This document shows, piece after piece, positions 15,100 to 26,400 of a DNA stretch of 64,000 bases (position 1 is the first letter of the stretch; every line of letters begins with the position of its first letter). This DNA is from Nereocystis luetkeana (Eukaryota; Sar; Phaeophyceae; Laminariales; Laminariaceae): the NCBI GenBank assembly GCA_031213475.1, contig JARUPZ010000030.1:3995310-4059309 (forward strand), written 5' to 3'. Made by a program: the position numbers and the translations under genes. Under the pieces are notes generated by a model. That model ran no database searches. It had not been told where the DNA came from and was given only the letters and a program-made list of their open reading frames with translations.

Positions 15100-18000
15100 C
15101 TGCAAACCTAAGCTGGAGCTGCGGTCGCACGAGGCGAGGGAGGGGAGGGAAGGAGGGGGTCGATGCAGCACGGTGAGATAGGAACGAACCCGAAAGCACA
15201 TCTTGTGTTGGTTATACAGCACCTGCCCACTTGCCTACTCCACAGTGCTAGCAGCCACCGCGATTGATTAGGCTAGCGGGTGGTGCTATACAACCAGCAC
15301 GTGTTTACGATTGGCTGGTGGGAAGGGGATCAAGCAGGTCAAGCGAGTAGTGCTACATAACCCAAAAAAAATGTTCCCCATTGGCGAGTGGGGAAGGCGT
15401 GTATCCGGTGATGGCGGGGGTTGGCTTTTGTCGGCTCCGCGAACGCCTTCATCGATATCGCGCCACTTCTGCTGCGTAAGCCTTTTGGTATTTTGGCCTT
15501 GCGCCGCGGAGGTATGTGCGTGTCATCAACCATTCTTGCCGTCTTGGTTTTGCGATCGCCCTGCATACCCCCCTTTCCCCCGAGCATCGTCTGACAGCGA
15601 TGCCACCAACAGCATCGAATGCTGACCGCATGGACACACGACGGTCATTCACCTAAATTCACACAGGCCGAATGACTACCAATATCACGACCTTACGGGG
15701 GAGGCACAGTAATCAGAACCCATGATGTGCCCAACAAGAATGTTATCTCCCAATGTAAATGCTTGCGCACCACATGTGGTTCTGGATGCTATGCCCCCCC
15801 GAAACAATACGGCAAACCGAACGCATCGTGCGCCGACACACGCTTTTGGGTCAACCCCAGCCCCCCACGAGACGAGACAAACCTTTCTTTCATCTCCATG
15901 CCAGTCAACGTCGCGTAGCTATCCTCCTCGGCAAACCCTTCCGCCTGCATCGACGTTCTGGCACCCGGATGCCCCCTGCTGTGGTGAAGGACGGGGTTTC
16001 GAGCAGAGGAAATGATTGGGCATGCTGGCCGGGGAAAGCGGCAACGAGAGGGATTCCTAGCGCCACGTACCTTCCCTGGCAACTACCCGGAAGCTCAGAG
16101 CCGGGGGAAATCTGGAAAGGGCACTGGTGTTTCTCGAAACATCACTCCACAACGGAGCAGTTATCCCCTGAAGCATACGTACGATGACAAGTTTAGTGCT
16201 GGCAGAGCTGCGGTGACCCGGTCCACGATCATGCGGAAGACACGACGGCGCAAGGCAGGCGATCCGTGAGCCCTCTATTTTTCGCGGGCACGGAGGGAAC
16301 AATCGTTTATATATACGTAGATCTCCGCACTTCATGAACGCATGAAACCATAAAAAAATAGTCAGCAGCTTTCCCTCCCTTTCTGTGAGGCATGGTACTT
16401 GGAACTAGTGTGGGATGCTCTATTTCAAAATTGTAAAAAGACTCCGCAGACCAATCAGCAAGCGCCTTGATGCCAAAAAAAAAACCTGGTGACGATCTAT
16501 TCGAGCAGCAGTTAGATTGTTTGAGACTAGACCACACCAGACGCCACTTCTTGCAGCATGGACGACGTCACACCTTCGTCGACGGTTGCGGTTGCGAGCG
16601 TCAAGACCGGAGCCATGCTGCTGCACGTGCTGCCGTCCATCACCGGCGCCGGAAGCCATCTCCGTCCGCTTTCCGATAGCTGCCGGGAATCCTGTTACAT
16701 AGCGCGAGACGCACCGGCGATTTCATGGTTTTGTATTCGTTGTCTAGCGTCCCATCGTTGCGAGTAAAAACATAACGTGTAGCTGCCTTGGCACGAACGC
16801 ACGGCGTGCCATAGCTATCAGCGTGCCATACAGAAAAGGGAATATACCTGTGACCACGGCTTTTGTGCAGAGGGCTGGAACGTAAAAGAGGTGGTTTAAA
16901 AAACAAACAAACAAACAAACACGACACACTGCAGCAGTGCTCTCAGCAGCGTCCGTCTGAACAGTCGACGCATGCTTTGCGTGTGCGGAAGACTGATCGG
17001 GACGGCCACCCTGAATCGTTTCATCTCACTGACGCCTTGTCCCGGAAAGGCATGACCTACGAGCACTACAAGCAACTGATCTACACTGATGTACGAGCAG
17101 CAGCACGAATCTTGATGGTCGCGAGAACGTCGAAAGCTCGCCAAATCGCATGCACGGTAGACTATGGCTCGACCATGGTCATGAGGACGACCAACAAGAC
17201 GCCGGCCACCGACGGTAAGAGGTTTTACGTCCAGTCCAACGGCGGAACCATCTCGCTCTCTTCGAACCTACCCCCGGCCCAGTAGCAGCGCCCACGTGGT
17301 TCGCACTTCCACGCGCAGGGATCTCCCCTTAACTCCCTGGTCATGAACGTAACCGATCATCTCAACCCCTCTCCAACAACGCCGCCGACTGGCCGTTGAG
17401 GTGCGGGGTCGAGTTGTCCGCAGTCTCCCTAACGTTTCCTCCGCATCGGACCCTAGGCTCTTCTTGCCGCTACTGGCCAACTCCGCGAGGTCACAGGCCC
17501 TCAGTGAACATGGAGGACGCTGCCTCAACAGCAGCGCGACGGATCACAGCATGAAGACTTGCAGGCAGGATCATTTAAACGCCCCGGGCATTATCAACCC
17601 AGCGCATGGTATGCTCAACGATGGACGCCTTCTGGTAGCGGCAACAGTGCATGCTGTCCTACCGCCGCGGGAGCTACGAGCGCAACGTCGAGCGCAACTC
17701 CAACGGTCATTCCAGCAGCTACAACAACAACACCGACAGGAAAACTGTCTCTAGCGGCAAATGCGCACCGGTGCCGTGAAGCGGGAGCTATCCCGACCAC
17801 AAGGCCAAATCCACCATGACTTGCCCGTGCCGTCGACGCCATATATGCCATGGGTGCAGGTATGTCGGTGCTGAGTAGTATATCATCCATCATGGTATTC
17901 GTGATTTCCATCGCTGCCTCTCTCACTCCCTCCTAGGCATAGCTACGTAGGGTGCAGAAATCAGGAGATACTCGTACCGGACGCAGGAAGCAGTGCTAGA

Positions 18001-18119
18001 AGAGAACTCGGTGGGCTATTGAGGTTTCCCTATTCCGCCATTTGCATCGCCTGTCAGAACTAATACTCCTGAGCAACTATACGTTCTCATGTCTATTGCC
18101 CCGGATCACGTGTGCCCTT
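15100..18119. other. No gene recognised; possible 5' part of the methyltransferase gene
   Basis: Short open frames occur on both strands (for example 16863-17285 plus, and a Thr/Ser-rich frame near 17655-17819 plus), but none shows a domain or well-placed splice sites. The N-terminal exon of the methyltransferase may be here. A fragment of repeat family F is seen at about 16844-16893. Confidence 0.4.
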
Positions 18120-18129
18120 CATGTCAATA

Positions 18130-18310
18130 CCGAACAACCCGGTATGGTTCGGTAAGAACCTGAAACTACAGTATTAATAGTACCCGACACTTCGGAAATC
18201 TCGGCACGACTTCAATAACGGTACCTGACACTTCGGTAAGTTCAGTACGACGTCTATGCCGGTACCCGACATTTCGGTAAGTTCGGTACGCCCATCAAGC
18301 ATTCCCCGGG
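18130..18310 (+). repeat. Short tandem repeat with GGTACC...TTCGGTAAG units
   Basis: Three diverged units of roughly 55-60 bases share GGTACCTGACACTTCGGTAA, GTTCGGTACGAC and TATGCC. Lies just left of the hAT element. Confidence 0.65.
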
Positions 18311-18581
18311 TACCGATATACAGTACCTGGTAATCGACAGGCTCTATCGAAGATACCCGTACAATATGGTATCATATCTGATACGGTAGAAAACTCAAAA
18401 TAACTACAGTAAGTAGCGGTCAGCAGTAGTAGGAAACCCCCATGGCGATCCGTATGACTGACCGTGAACGTCAACCGAAGCTAAACGACCTCTGCCGTAC
18501 TGCAGTATGTACCTCGTACCAGGTACAACATTTGAGAACCAGGTTGTGAATTGGTGCGTAAGAGCGAGTATCAGCAACAAT

Positions 18582-19941
18582 TAGGCCCTAGCGAATAAGT
18601 CATGCCTTAAAGAATGCCTTAGAGCCCTTTCTCAGCAGAGCCCTGCCTTAGACGCTGTTTCGTGCCTTACGTGCCTTACTCCCGTAAGGCAACGTACCTG
18701 CGCTCGAAAAGGGGCAATAAGGCACGTTTTGTGCACCGAAATAACGCAGTTAGATTCGAACTCCCTGAAAACGGGGTTTGGGGTCACATAGCGTAGGTCG
18801 CTCTGTCGCTCAGCTCAAAGCCAGGTCAGCGGTCAGCCATCTGAAGAGAGTCTCTAGGGACTTCTGGCTAAGCTACAAGGAGCAACTTCCCTTGTGGTTC
18901 GATCTGGTCCGAAACCTGTGGCTTTTTCAGCCATCATCGGCGATGATGGAACGCGTCTTCTCGGTCGTGAACATCGTGTTTGGCGCGCAGCAGACAACTA
19001 TCATCTTGAACGATCTGTTCGAGCTGACGGTTATGTTGCGCCACAACAGCGGGGAATTCGGCGCGGCACCAGGAAGGATGCTCCCGAACCCGAACCCATC
19101 GCCTAGTAGGTAGCCACTAGTGGGGGGGCAGCGGCGGGAGAAAGGAGTCCGTATGATGTCTGCTGACGCTTGAGACAATTCGTCCCAGTAAACATATCGA
19201 TTTGTCTGTCTATTTTGCTTCCTCTTCTTTCTCTGTGTCCGGATTTGGGTTTGGCGTTCGCCCGTGAGCATGACGTCAGGGGAAATTGAGCCATTAAAAG
19301 TATCATACGAGTACGAACGAACTTGGTTATGCTGGAGTTGGGTGGAGAGGGCGGTTTATAATACGGAGAATTCACTACAGACGAACACCTTACCGTCGAC
19401 CACAGCACCGCGGTAAGCTGAACGCGTACAGTCCGCTGTTGCTGTGCTGCTGTTGTACATACCCCTTTCCGCCGGTGTACGCACGCATGCAAGCATCCGC
19501 ACTGTGGTTGATGTATGTTGAGCTGTGCTGGGGTATCTATGAAAACGCAAGCTGTGACGTTGATTGAGATGTTCCTGGCACAATGTTCCCGATAACTCAC
19601 TACTGCTACTCAGACAAGCGCATTTTATCCTACTGCTGTGCTGCTGTATTTGCAGTCCAATCGTGCCCGACTCTTGTCGTATGTGATGCATATACCGTAC
19701 CTAACCTATGTGTCCACTCCTCTACGTATCAAACGTGCGCTAGGGTGAAAAAGGGCTGCAAGGCACGTCTAAGGCATTTTTTAAAGCATTTGCCTTAGCC
19801 ACATAAGGCATATAAGGCATGAAATGGCACTCAAGGCAAATGCCTTACAGCGTGCCTTACCCGATTTTGTTTTGCCTGCGGCGCACTATACAGGGCGCAC
19901 GCCTTAACCCGATTTCGGCGTCCCTTATTCGCTAGGGCTTA
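18582..19941 (+). mobile_element. Decayed hAT transposon, ~1.36 kb
   Basis: The ends are inverted: TAGGCCCTAGCGAATAAG at the left and the complement CTTATTCGCTAGGGCTTA at the right. Both subterminal regions are packed with GCCTTA/TAAGGC words (18603-18725 and 19755-19925), as is common for hAT transposase binding regions. The only recognisable coding remnant is the transposase dimerisation segment (18778-19113). The eight bases outside each end do not match, so the target duplication is lost or the ends are misjudged. It is an internally deleted, non-autonomous copy. Confidence 0.85.
18778..19113 (+). pseudogene. hAT transposase, C-terminal dimerisation fragment
   Basis: The 111-codon frame contains KEQLPLWFDLVRNLWLFQPS followed by SAMMERVFSVVN, FGAQQ, DLFEL and VMLRHNS. 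This matches the hAT C-terminal dimerisation region (PSSA..ERVFS, then FG-QQ, then vMLR-N). The zinc-finger and catalytic RNase H-like parts are missing, so it cannot be an active transposase. Codons upstream of about residue 15 are probably not original coding sequence. Confidence 0.88.
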
Positions 19942-21045
19942 CTTGGAGCCCACATGCATGGAAGTAATAAAACAAAATTACCAAATTTCGAGGAGGCAAG
20001 GTACTCGTCTGTAGCAGTGGTGTGCATTACCATTTGTTTGTACTAGCAGTTCTACCATTTGTTTGTACTAGCAGTTTTACCATTTGCTGTTTGTACTCGT
20101 AGCACTACGTGCTGGAGTAGTATCACACTCGACTTGTCGTAGGCCTACTAATATGTTGGCTCATGTACCATGTACCATGTGCCATGCGAGTACAGCAGTA
20201 TACCAGGTATACAACGAAAAGACAAAATGCGGCGGTTCTCAACCTTCACATCCCTCCAAAGGATGATTCGTTCAATTTTCATCTCTCGTTTTGTGGAGGC
20301 TTAGAGCACACGCGGCTACCCCAACCTCGTCATACCTCAGCCATGCGTATAGCACTGCTGCTACTCTTGCAGTCGGTATGATTGGCAGCAGGCGCGGTCA
20401 ACAGAATCGTGCATGCATTCGTCGCCAAAACAGACCACCAGCATGTTGGTGCTATATACCTGGTACCTGGTACGTGCCAGAAAAGTACTCGTCGTAGAGA
20501 AGTAATATTTTTCATCATCCTGTATGCTTACTCGTATGATGGCCGCCGCCGCACGGTACGAAGCCTGTGGCAGTCCATGGGAGCAAAAGAATAGCCGCCG
20601 CAGCGACGGAGCCTGTAGCTAGCATGAGTCCTTGAAAATTTCCGGTAGAACAGGGGCGCAGCCGTAGCGTGGTTGCTCGTGGGAATACAATAGTCGACTT
20701 TTGAACATTCAACCCAAATACAGGGGACGGTATATACATGATCCCGGGGTTTCAACATATTTTTCCCAGTCTGTTCGCAAGCCCTCCCAATCCAAAGTCT
20801 CCATTTGAGGCGGGCATCTTGAATCGACACCTGTTACACCGGCATGAGCGGCATGAGCGATGTAATATATGACCGTGACAGATACCTGGTACCTGGTAGA
20901 TATTTCGGCCCCCGCCGTCTCCACCACCAGCCTACTCTCGACGGGGCTTGCTACGCACAGGCTTGGCAATGCCGTGGTACAGCAGTACCGCTGCATGTAG
21001 GAGGAGTAGCAGGTAGGTTTTTAAGGCCGCCATCGTCTCTCCGTT
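19942..21045. other. No gene recognised
   Basis: Intergenic DNA with repeated ACCATTTG-TTTGTACTAGCAG words at 20028-20100 and several TACCTGGTA/TACCAGGTA motifs. No coding frame with a domain. Confidence 0.5.
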
Positions 21046-21270
21046 GACAAATCATGATCCAGATTATCAGTTCCTCACCTGCCGTTAGTCGCGATATGCA
21101 GGATCTGTACAGATAACCGGGATCTACATACACGGCAGTTCAGGCCCAACCCAGGAAACATGTGCGATATGCTATTGTAGATCATGCAGACTATACGGCC
21201 TCCACCCGGCAACATGAACTACTACTACTGTTGCTGTCGCAGATCATGAAGTGGGGATCGAAGAGCTGTC
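21046..21270 (+). repeat. Dispersed ~200 bp repeat (family C), copy 3
   Basis: Shares CCTCACCTGCCG, GCAGGATCTGTACAGAT, CCAACCCAGGAAACATGT, GATCATGCAGA and CCACCCGGCAACATGAACT with the other copies, in the same order. Confidence 0.85.
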
Positions 21271-21525
21271 CGAGGTGCGGAATGTTCTGAGACATGATGA
21301 GCCACAGAGTGCCAGGTATGTATGTATCAATCACAATCGTCATTTTTTTGAGGCCAGGCCGGCCACACTTCAGACTTCAGGAGGCAGTGGTAGCTGCGTG
21401 TAGTCGTCGCCGGCCATCGTGGTGGAGGATACACTGCACTCCAGACACCACTACAGTAGTGTCGTTGTAGGCAGCAACAGCTTGAGCAGTAATACTGCTA
21501 TATCCTCAACCTGCGCCAAACCACT

Positions 21526-21733
21526 ATCCGGGGTGAACCCCTCGCCACGCGCTGCTACCGTATTAAAAGTCAGAATAGACGAATCCACCTTCCCCATTTT
21601 TTCAACCACGCCACGTCAAAGTTATTATCGGCTATCATCAATTTTTCCACCTGGAAAGAATAGGGATGGTGGATTCCTCGACTTTTAACTACCTTTCTAT
21701 AAACCGCAGCGCGTGGCGAGGGTCCGCCCCGAA
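21526..21733. mobile_element. MITE with ~60 bp inverted ends
   Basis: The left end CCGGGGTGAACCCCTCGCCA, CGCGCTGCTACCG is answered on the other strand by CGGGGCGGACCCTCGCCACG, CGCTGCGG. Complementarity continues inward through TTAAAAGTC and GAATCCACC. No coding sequence. Confidence 0.8.
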
Positions 21734-23418
21734 CACAATGAAAGCTGAGGTTGAGTCGATATCACAAAACATATACTTCGTGTTGATACGAACCAGGTAC
21801 GAAGTATACCGTATCTTGTTTGGTCAGAAGGGATAACCTGCTCACGGTAGAAAGGCTATGAAAAGTCAGCGCTGACTGAGTGGTCTGTCATCCCTTCGAC
21901 CCAATAAACACATGCACCCTATGATATATTGCAACAAAATGTAAACTTCGATGCTTATAGCCTAACGAGCGCCATTTACTCCATAAAAAAAAAAGAATGT
22001 AAAAAACTATTAATGATACCTCTACGCGGCTCGTACTTTCGGAAGCCGGGGACCCCGCCGCGAACCGCCCGTACGCGGGACCTAACTTCGTATTTTGATC
22101 AGAAAGAGCGTGACCGCACATCCATGGTGCCAAACCTCAGGCAACACTAGGGAATATCCTGCACAAGGACATACACATTTGCCCCCGTTTATACAGCAGA
22201 ATCGAATCAAGCGCATCTGCTTCATGGGGTAGAGCTGCACCCGCGTCGACACGTGCATCAAAGAAAGGCGCGAGAGGCAATCAGGGTGGATGTTTTGCAG
22301 GGACGCGCTTCGATTGTTCAACCGGCCAGGTCTTCCACATTTTTAGACAAAAATGTGCGTATACACCTCCACAGGCCTATTCCTCTCTGCTGCTCAGTAT
22401 ACCGCCCGTGTAATCCAACCAAAGCCGTGTAATCCAACCAAACGAGGGCTACTGCTGTAGAATCCCCGCCGTACGTACCTTTCCCCTGCTTCGCTTCGAG
22501 TTGGTTATCTCGTTCGAACCGCCAGCTTCAAACACACACGTTACTGCAGATCAGGCGAGTAGATCACAATGAGCCATGCCGACCAAAAGCCCATCCTATC
22601 CTGCGCGAGCAGGATGAGCACAAAATCACTCCTCTTCTCTTATTCTACCATACAGTTCCACCACATATTCGACAAAGCCCTGTGATTGGTCAACTGCTTA
22701 TTGCACGTATGTTTCAGTGCTCCGATTCGGCACCCTGATCCCACGCCGCCCTGATCCCACCTGGACCTACCCCCCCCAAACTGAACCTGGATATACAGTT
22801 AGCCGCCGGCAGGGCCCACCGAGAACCCTGATCCCACGCCGACCAAAACAAAAACAGCGAACAATTTTGTCGGATATATGGTACACTCCCTTGCTCTTCT
22901 ACAGTAGGTGGCACTCCCCCCCCCCCAAAAAAAAAAAGACGTATTCCCCTTATTCCGCATGTGTCGGCAAGTGAAAGGTGCCAACAAACACCGCGAAGGG
23001 CAAACCAGAATGACAAGCAGCACCTTATCATACTCCCATATCGACGCGGAACAAAAAGACGTCTGTCCCAAGATATTCCAAGAACCACGTGAGAAAAACA
23101 AAACATCAGCGAATGAACGCACCACAGCGATATATCATAGCAATCGCACACAAGATTCCGTACTCGTGCATTAACAACACGCGCACGCCGATTGCACACC
23201 CACTCGCAACAATCGACCAGAACGACAAGGCTCGAAACAAAAAACGCCAGGTCGCCCGACAACAACAAATACCCCCGTAAAAATTCGGGTTTACACCTAT
23301 AACCCCTCTCCAGACCGCCTCGTCACGCCAAGGGTGCCTTGCCGTAGTCCCTTTTCTCTCCGACAGCGCCCTCTAGAGCGCACGGTCCGGGCGTCAAAAC
23401 ATGGAGACACAAACGTTT
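21734..23418. other. No gene recognised
   Basis: Intergenic. A small tandem CCTGATCCCACGCCG motif occurs at 22732-22765 and 22826-22845, and a C10/A11 run at about 22917-22938. The zinc-finger gene ends at 23419 on the minus strand, so the rightmost part is its 3' flank. Confidence 0.5.
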
Positions 23419-26400
23419 TCAGGAAGCTAGAACGCTCTTGAAGTACCCCAGCCAGCCTACACCTTCTCCCGCGTCCGCCGTCGCCGCCGTGGAGGAAGCC
23501 GTGAGGCCACCCGCGGCAGAATCGGAGCCGTTCGCTTGTGGCATCTGATTGTTCGGAGGGAAGTGGATCGTAGAACTCGACGTCATATGTGAGGTGTGGC
23601 TGCGGCGGCGACGTACCGCAGGAGCCACAGAGGACGAGGCGAGGGCACGGAAGGCGCACGAGGAACAGGGACGGCGGGTCATATTGAAGTCAGAGGGGGA
23701 TAAAACCAGGGGAAGGAGAGGGAATATCGTACACGAAGACATCCTTGGAGGTCAGCCGAAAACGAGCATACTCTTCTTTGTTCTCCAAGTCCAGGCGGTT
23801 CTTATCCTTGTCGGCACCCATATCTCCTCTCTGCGCGGCTTAAAGGTGCTGAGTGGGGGGCCGTGACGTCACCTCCTTGCCCACCTTCGGGCGAAAGCTA
23901 AAAACGATGTGCTTTGTTACTCTCTGCCCTTCAAAGCTCCGAGGAGACATCTCGCACAGCGAAAAAAAAAGAAGAGGGGCGATTAAAGGAGATACGGCAA
24001 CGCGACAGGGAGCCCCCATTATCGAATCGCGAAGATTCTTATCGCCGGTGCTGAACCCCCCCTTTCCTATTTCATCGCCCAGCACAAAGTAACATACCAC
24101 TATGACCGGAAATATAGGAAATGTTTATACATAAATATGAATATCCAACGGTCTATTGACGCCCAGAGTTGTGCCAAATAAGCCACCTGCAAGTGGGGCA
24201 GTACACGAGCTGCGCGTGTCCTGGAACCTTGAGCCACTGGGGGCAGTTGTCGCACTTGAAGTGCACGAAAATGCCTCTCCGCAGCGTCTGCTCCTGGCCC
24301 CCCCGCTCTTGCTGCTGCTGCTGCTCCACTTCCTGCCCGCCGGCCTCCCGCCGTCTCCTGAAACAAACAACACAGACAGGAAAAAAAAAGTCGACAATTT
24401 ACTTCGATTGTGCTCGTCATCAAGGCTCCGCCAGTCAGTAGCAAATGGTAGTATACCGTACCAGGCGTGACCAATGAAAGCCACGCACAGCAGCGAGATA
24501 CATACAATACCAGCGCGCCGACTCTACGCTTCCTTGTGCTCACCAACTGCGTCACATCGACAAAGCAGCGAATTTTCGGAATTTCATCGAAATCTCCATC
24601 TTGTTTTGGTCCCCGTCGACTGGAGAGGCGCGCGTTCGGAAGCGATAACGATTCTCCCAAAAAAGCGCCCGTTCAGAATTGCATCCACGGTAGAAACCAC
24701 TAGGAATAAGTGAGGAAGGAAACTATTACGGGGCACCATAGTTAATAGGACCTGTGGTATACATAAAACCTACCCTGGTAGATATTTAACCATTTCTAAC
24801 AATATTTGGCCCTATTAAATATTGTCTCCCGTAATACTACTTCGCAGGACTTTAGTGTGGGATAACCTTTGCACTTTTGGAGTAGATACGGGGGGGAAAG
24901 GAAGCCGAGCGCAAAGGGAGGCTGAAAACAGATAGCATGAAACGATCGGAGCAGTGCATCCGCCGTCATCCCCCTCGCCTCTAAGACACCGAAGGGGGGT
25001 GCGAAAAACACGAACGCCGACATCCTCAGGATGGTACCTGATGTATAATGCCTGGCGTGTAGCTTATTTTCCATCAAAGGTTCGAAATGTCTTCCGCTCA
25101 TTCAACAAGACTCTAGCGGCGCGAGACAATAAACCCGTGGGCGAAAAAACGCCCACTCAGCTGTACACCTTGGCAACAGCGTTCTCTGCAAGCACCGTAT
25201 CACAACCTCGAGCACAGCAGCAGCGGCAACAGCAGCAGCGTTTTTAGTTAAAACCACAACCACCCAGGGCAAAAGCGCATTCGTGCTCCACCAATACCAG
25301 CCGGTGCCGCAAACGCCTCCATCACAATAAAAAAACGCCTCCACCACAAACACACTCACACACACGCGGGCGCATCACTTTTCTCGCCCGCCCCGCCCCC
25401 CAAAGACATCCTCGACGACTCCGCCTCGGCAACTACGCGCCGACACATCCGTAACCACCACCCCGTACTCGGATTTTCGATGTTCACCTCATTGCCTCTG
25501 CTTGAGCGCCAGGATATCGGTTCAGCAAATAAGTCGCACTGGCAGAGGCAGCCGCTCCTTCCGTGAGCGGCGCCGGAGTACTCGCTTGGGTCGCATCGTC
25601 AGCCACGGCTGGTTCTTCGCGCACTACAGCCTCGGTGCCTTCGTTGAGCTGGAACGTCACTCTGTCCAGCTGGTGCCAAGAAACGAGAAGGAGGGAGGGA
25701 GGGAGGGGTGCGGGGAGGAAGGGAGGCAGGGAGGGGTTCGGCCGCACGCTCGGAAACAAAGAAAAAACGAAAGATTAATCGGGGAAAACGTGAAGCGTAA
25801 AAAGCAGATGCAGGTCTCGGTGTGTCCGCTTGATAGTCACGTGACTCACGTAGCCTATCGGGTAAACCCTAGTAGCAAACAAGCACATGCACGAGTTTGG
25901 TTATCGTCCAAGCACAAGCTTCGCTGGGGTCAAGCACAAAGGAAAAACCAAAATAGGACGACACCAGCCGGGCGTTACACAAGCAAGCCCTCCCCCCCCT
26001 CCCCCGCCCCATTCCCTCCCCGCAAGGCGCCCACCTCCTCCGACATGTCCTGAATGATCAGTCGGAGCCGCTCATTTTCCGACAGAAGCTCCTCCACAAC
26101 CTGCACCGGAGCCTCGCCGACTTTAGATGCCACCGCCGCCGCCGCCGCCCCGGCCGCCGCCCCGCCTCGCTCCCTCGCCTCCGCCGCCGCCGGCGACCAG
26201 CCAAGCTTTTTCACCCCCGACGCCACGGCCGGATCAATCTCGGCGGTGGCGGCTGCGCCGCTTGCTCTGCCCGCCGCCGCCCCTCTGTCGACGACTCGGC
26301 CCGTGGTCGACTGCTGCATCCCTCCCCGGCCGTGCGTCCTGGCAACATCAGCCGACGGCGCCGTGGGAACCAAAGCCGGGTAGAGCGTTCGCCTCGAGGA

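Noticed and set aside
16863..17285. 140-codon plus-strand frame ending SLSSNLPPAQ
   Set aside because: Some runs look coding-like, but no family was recognised and there are no convincing exon borders around it.
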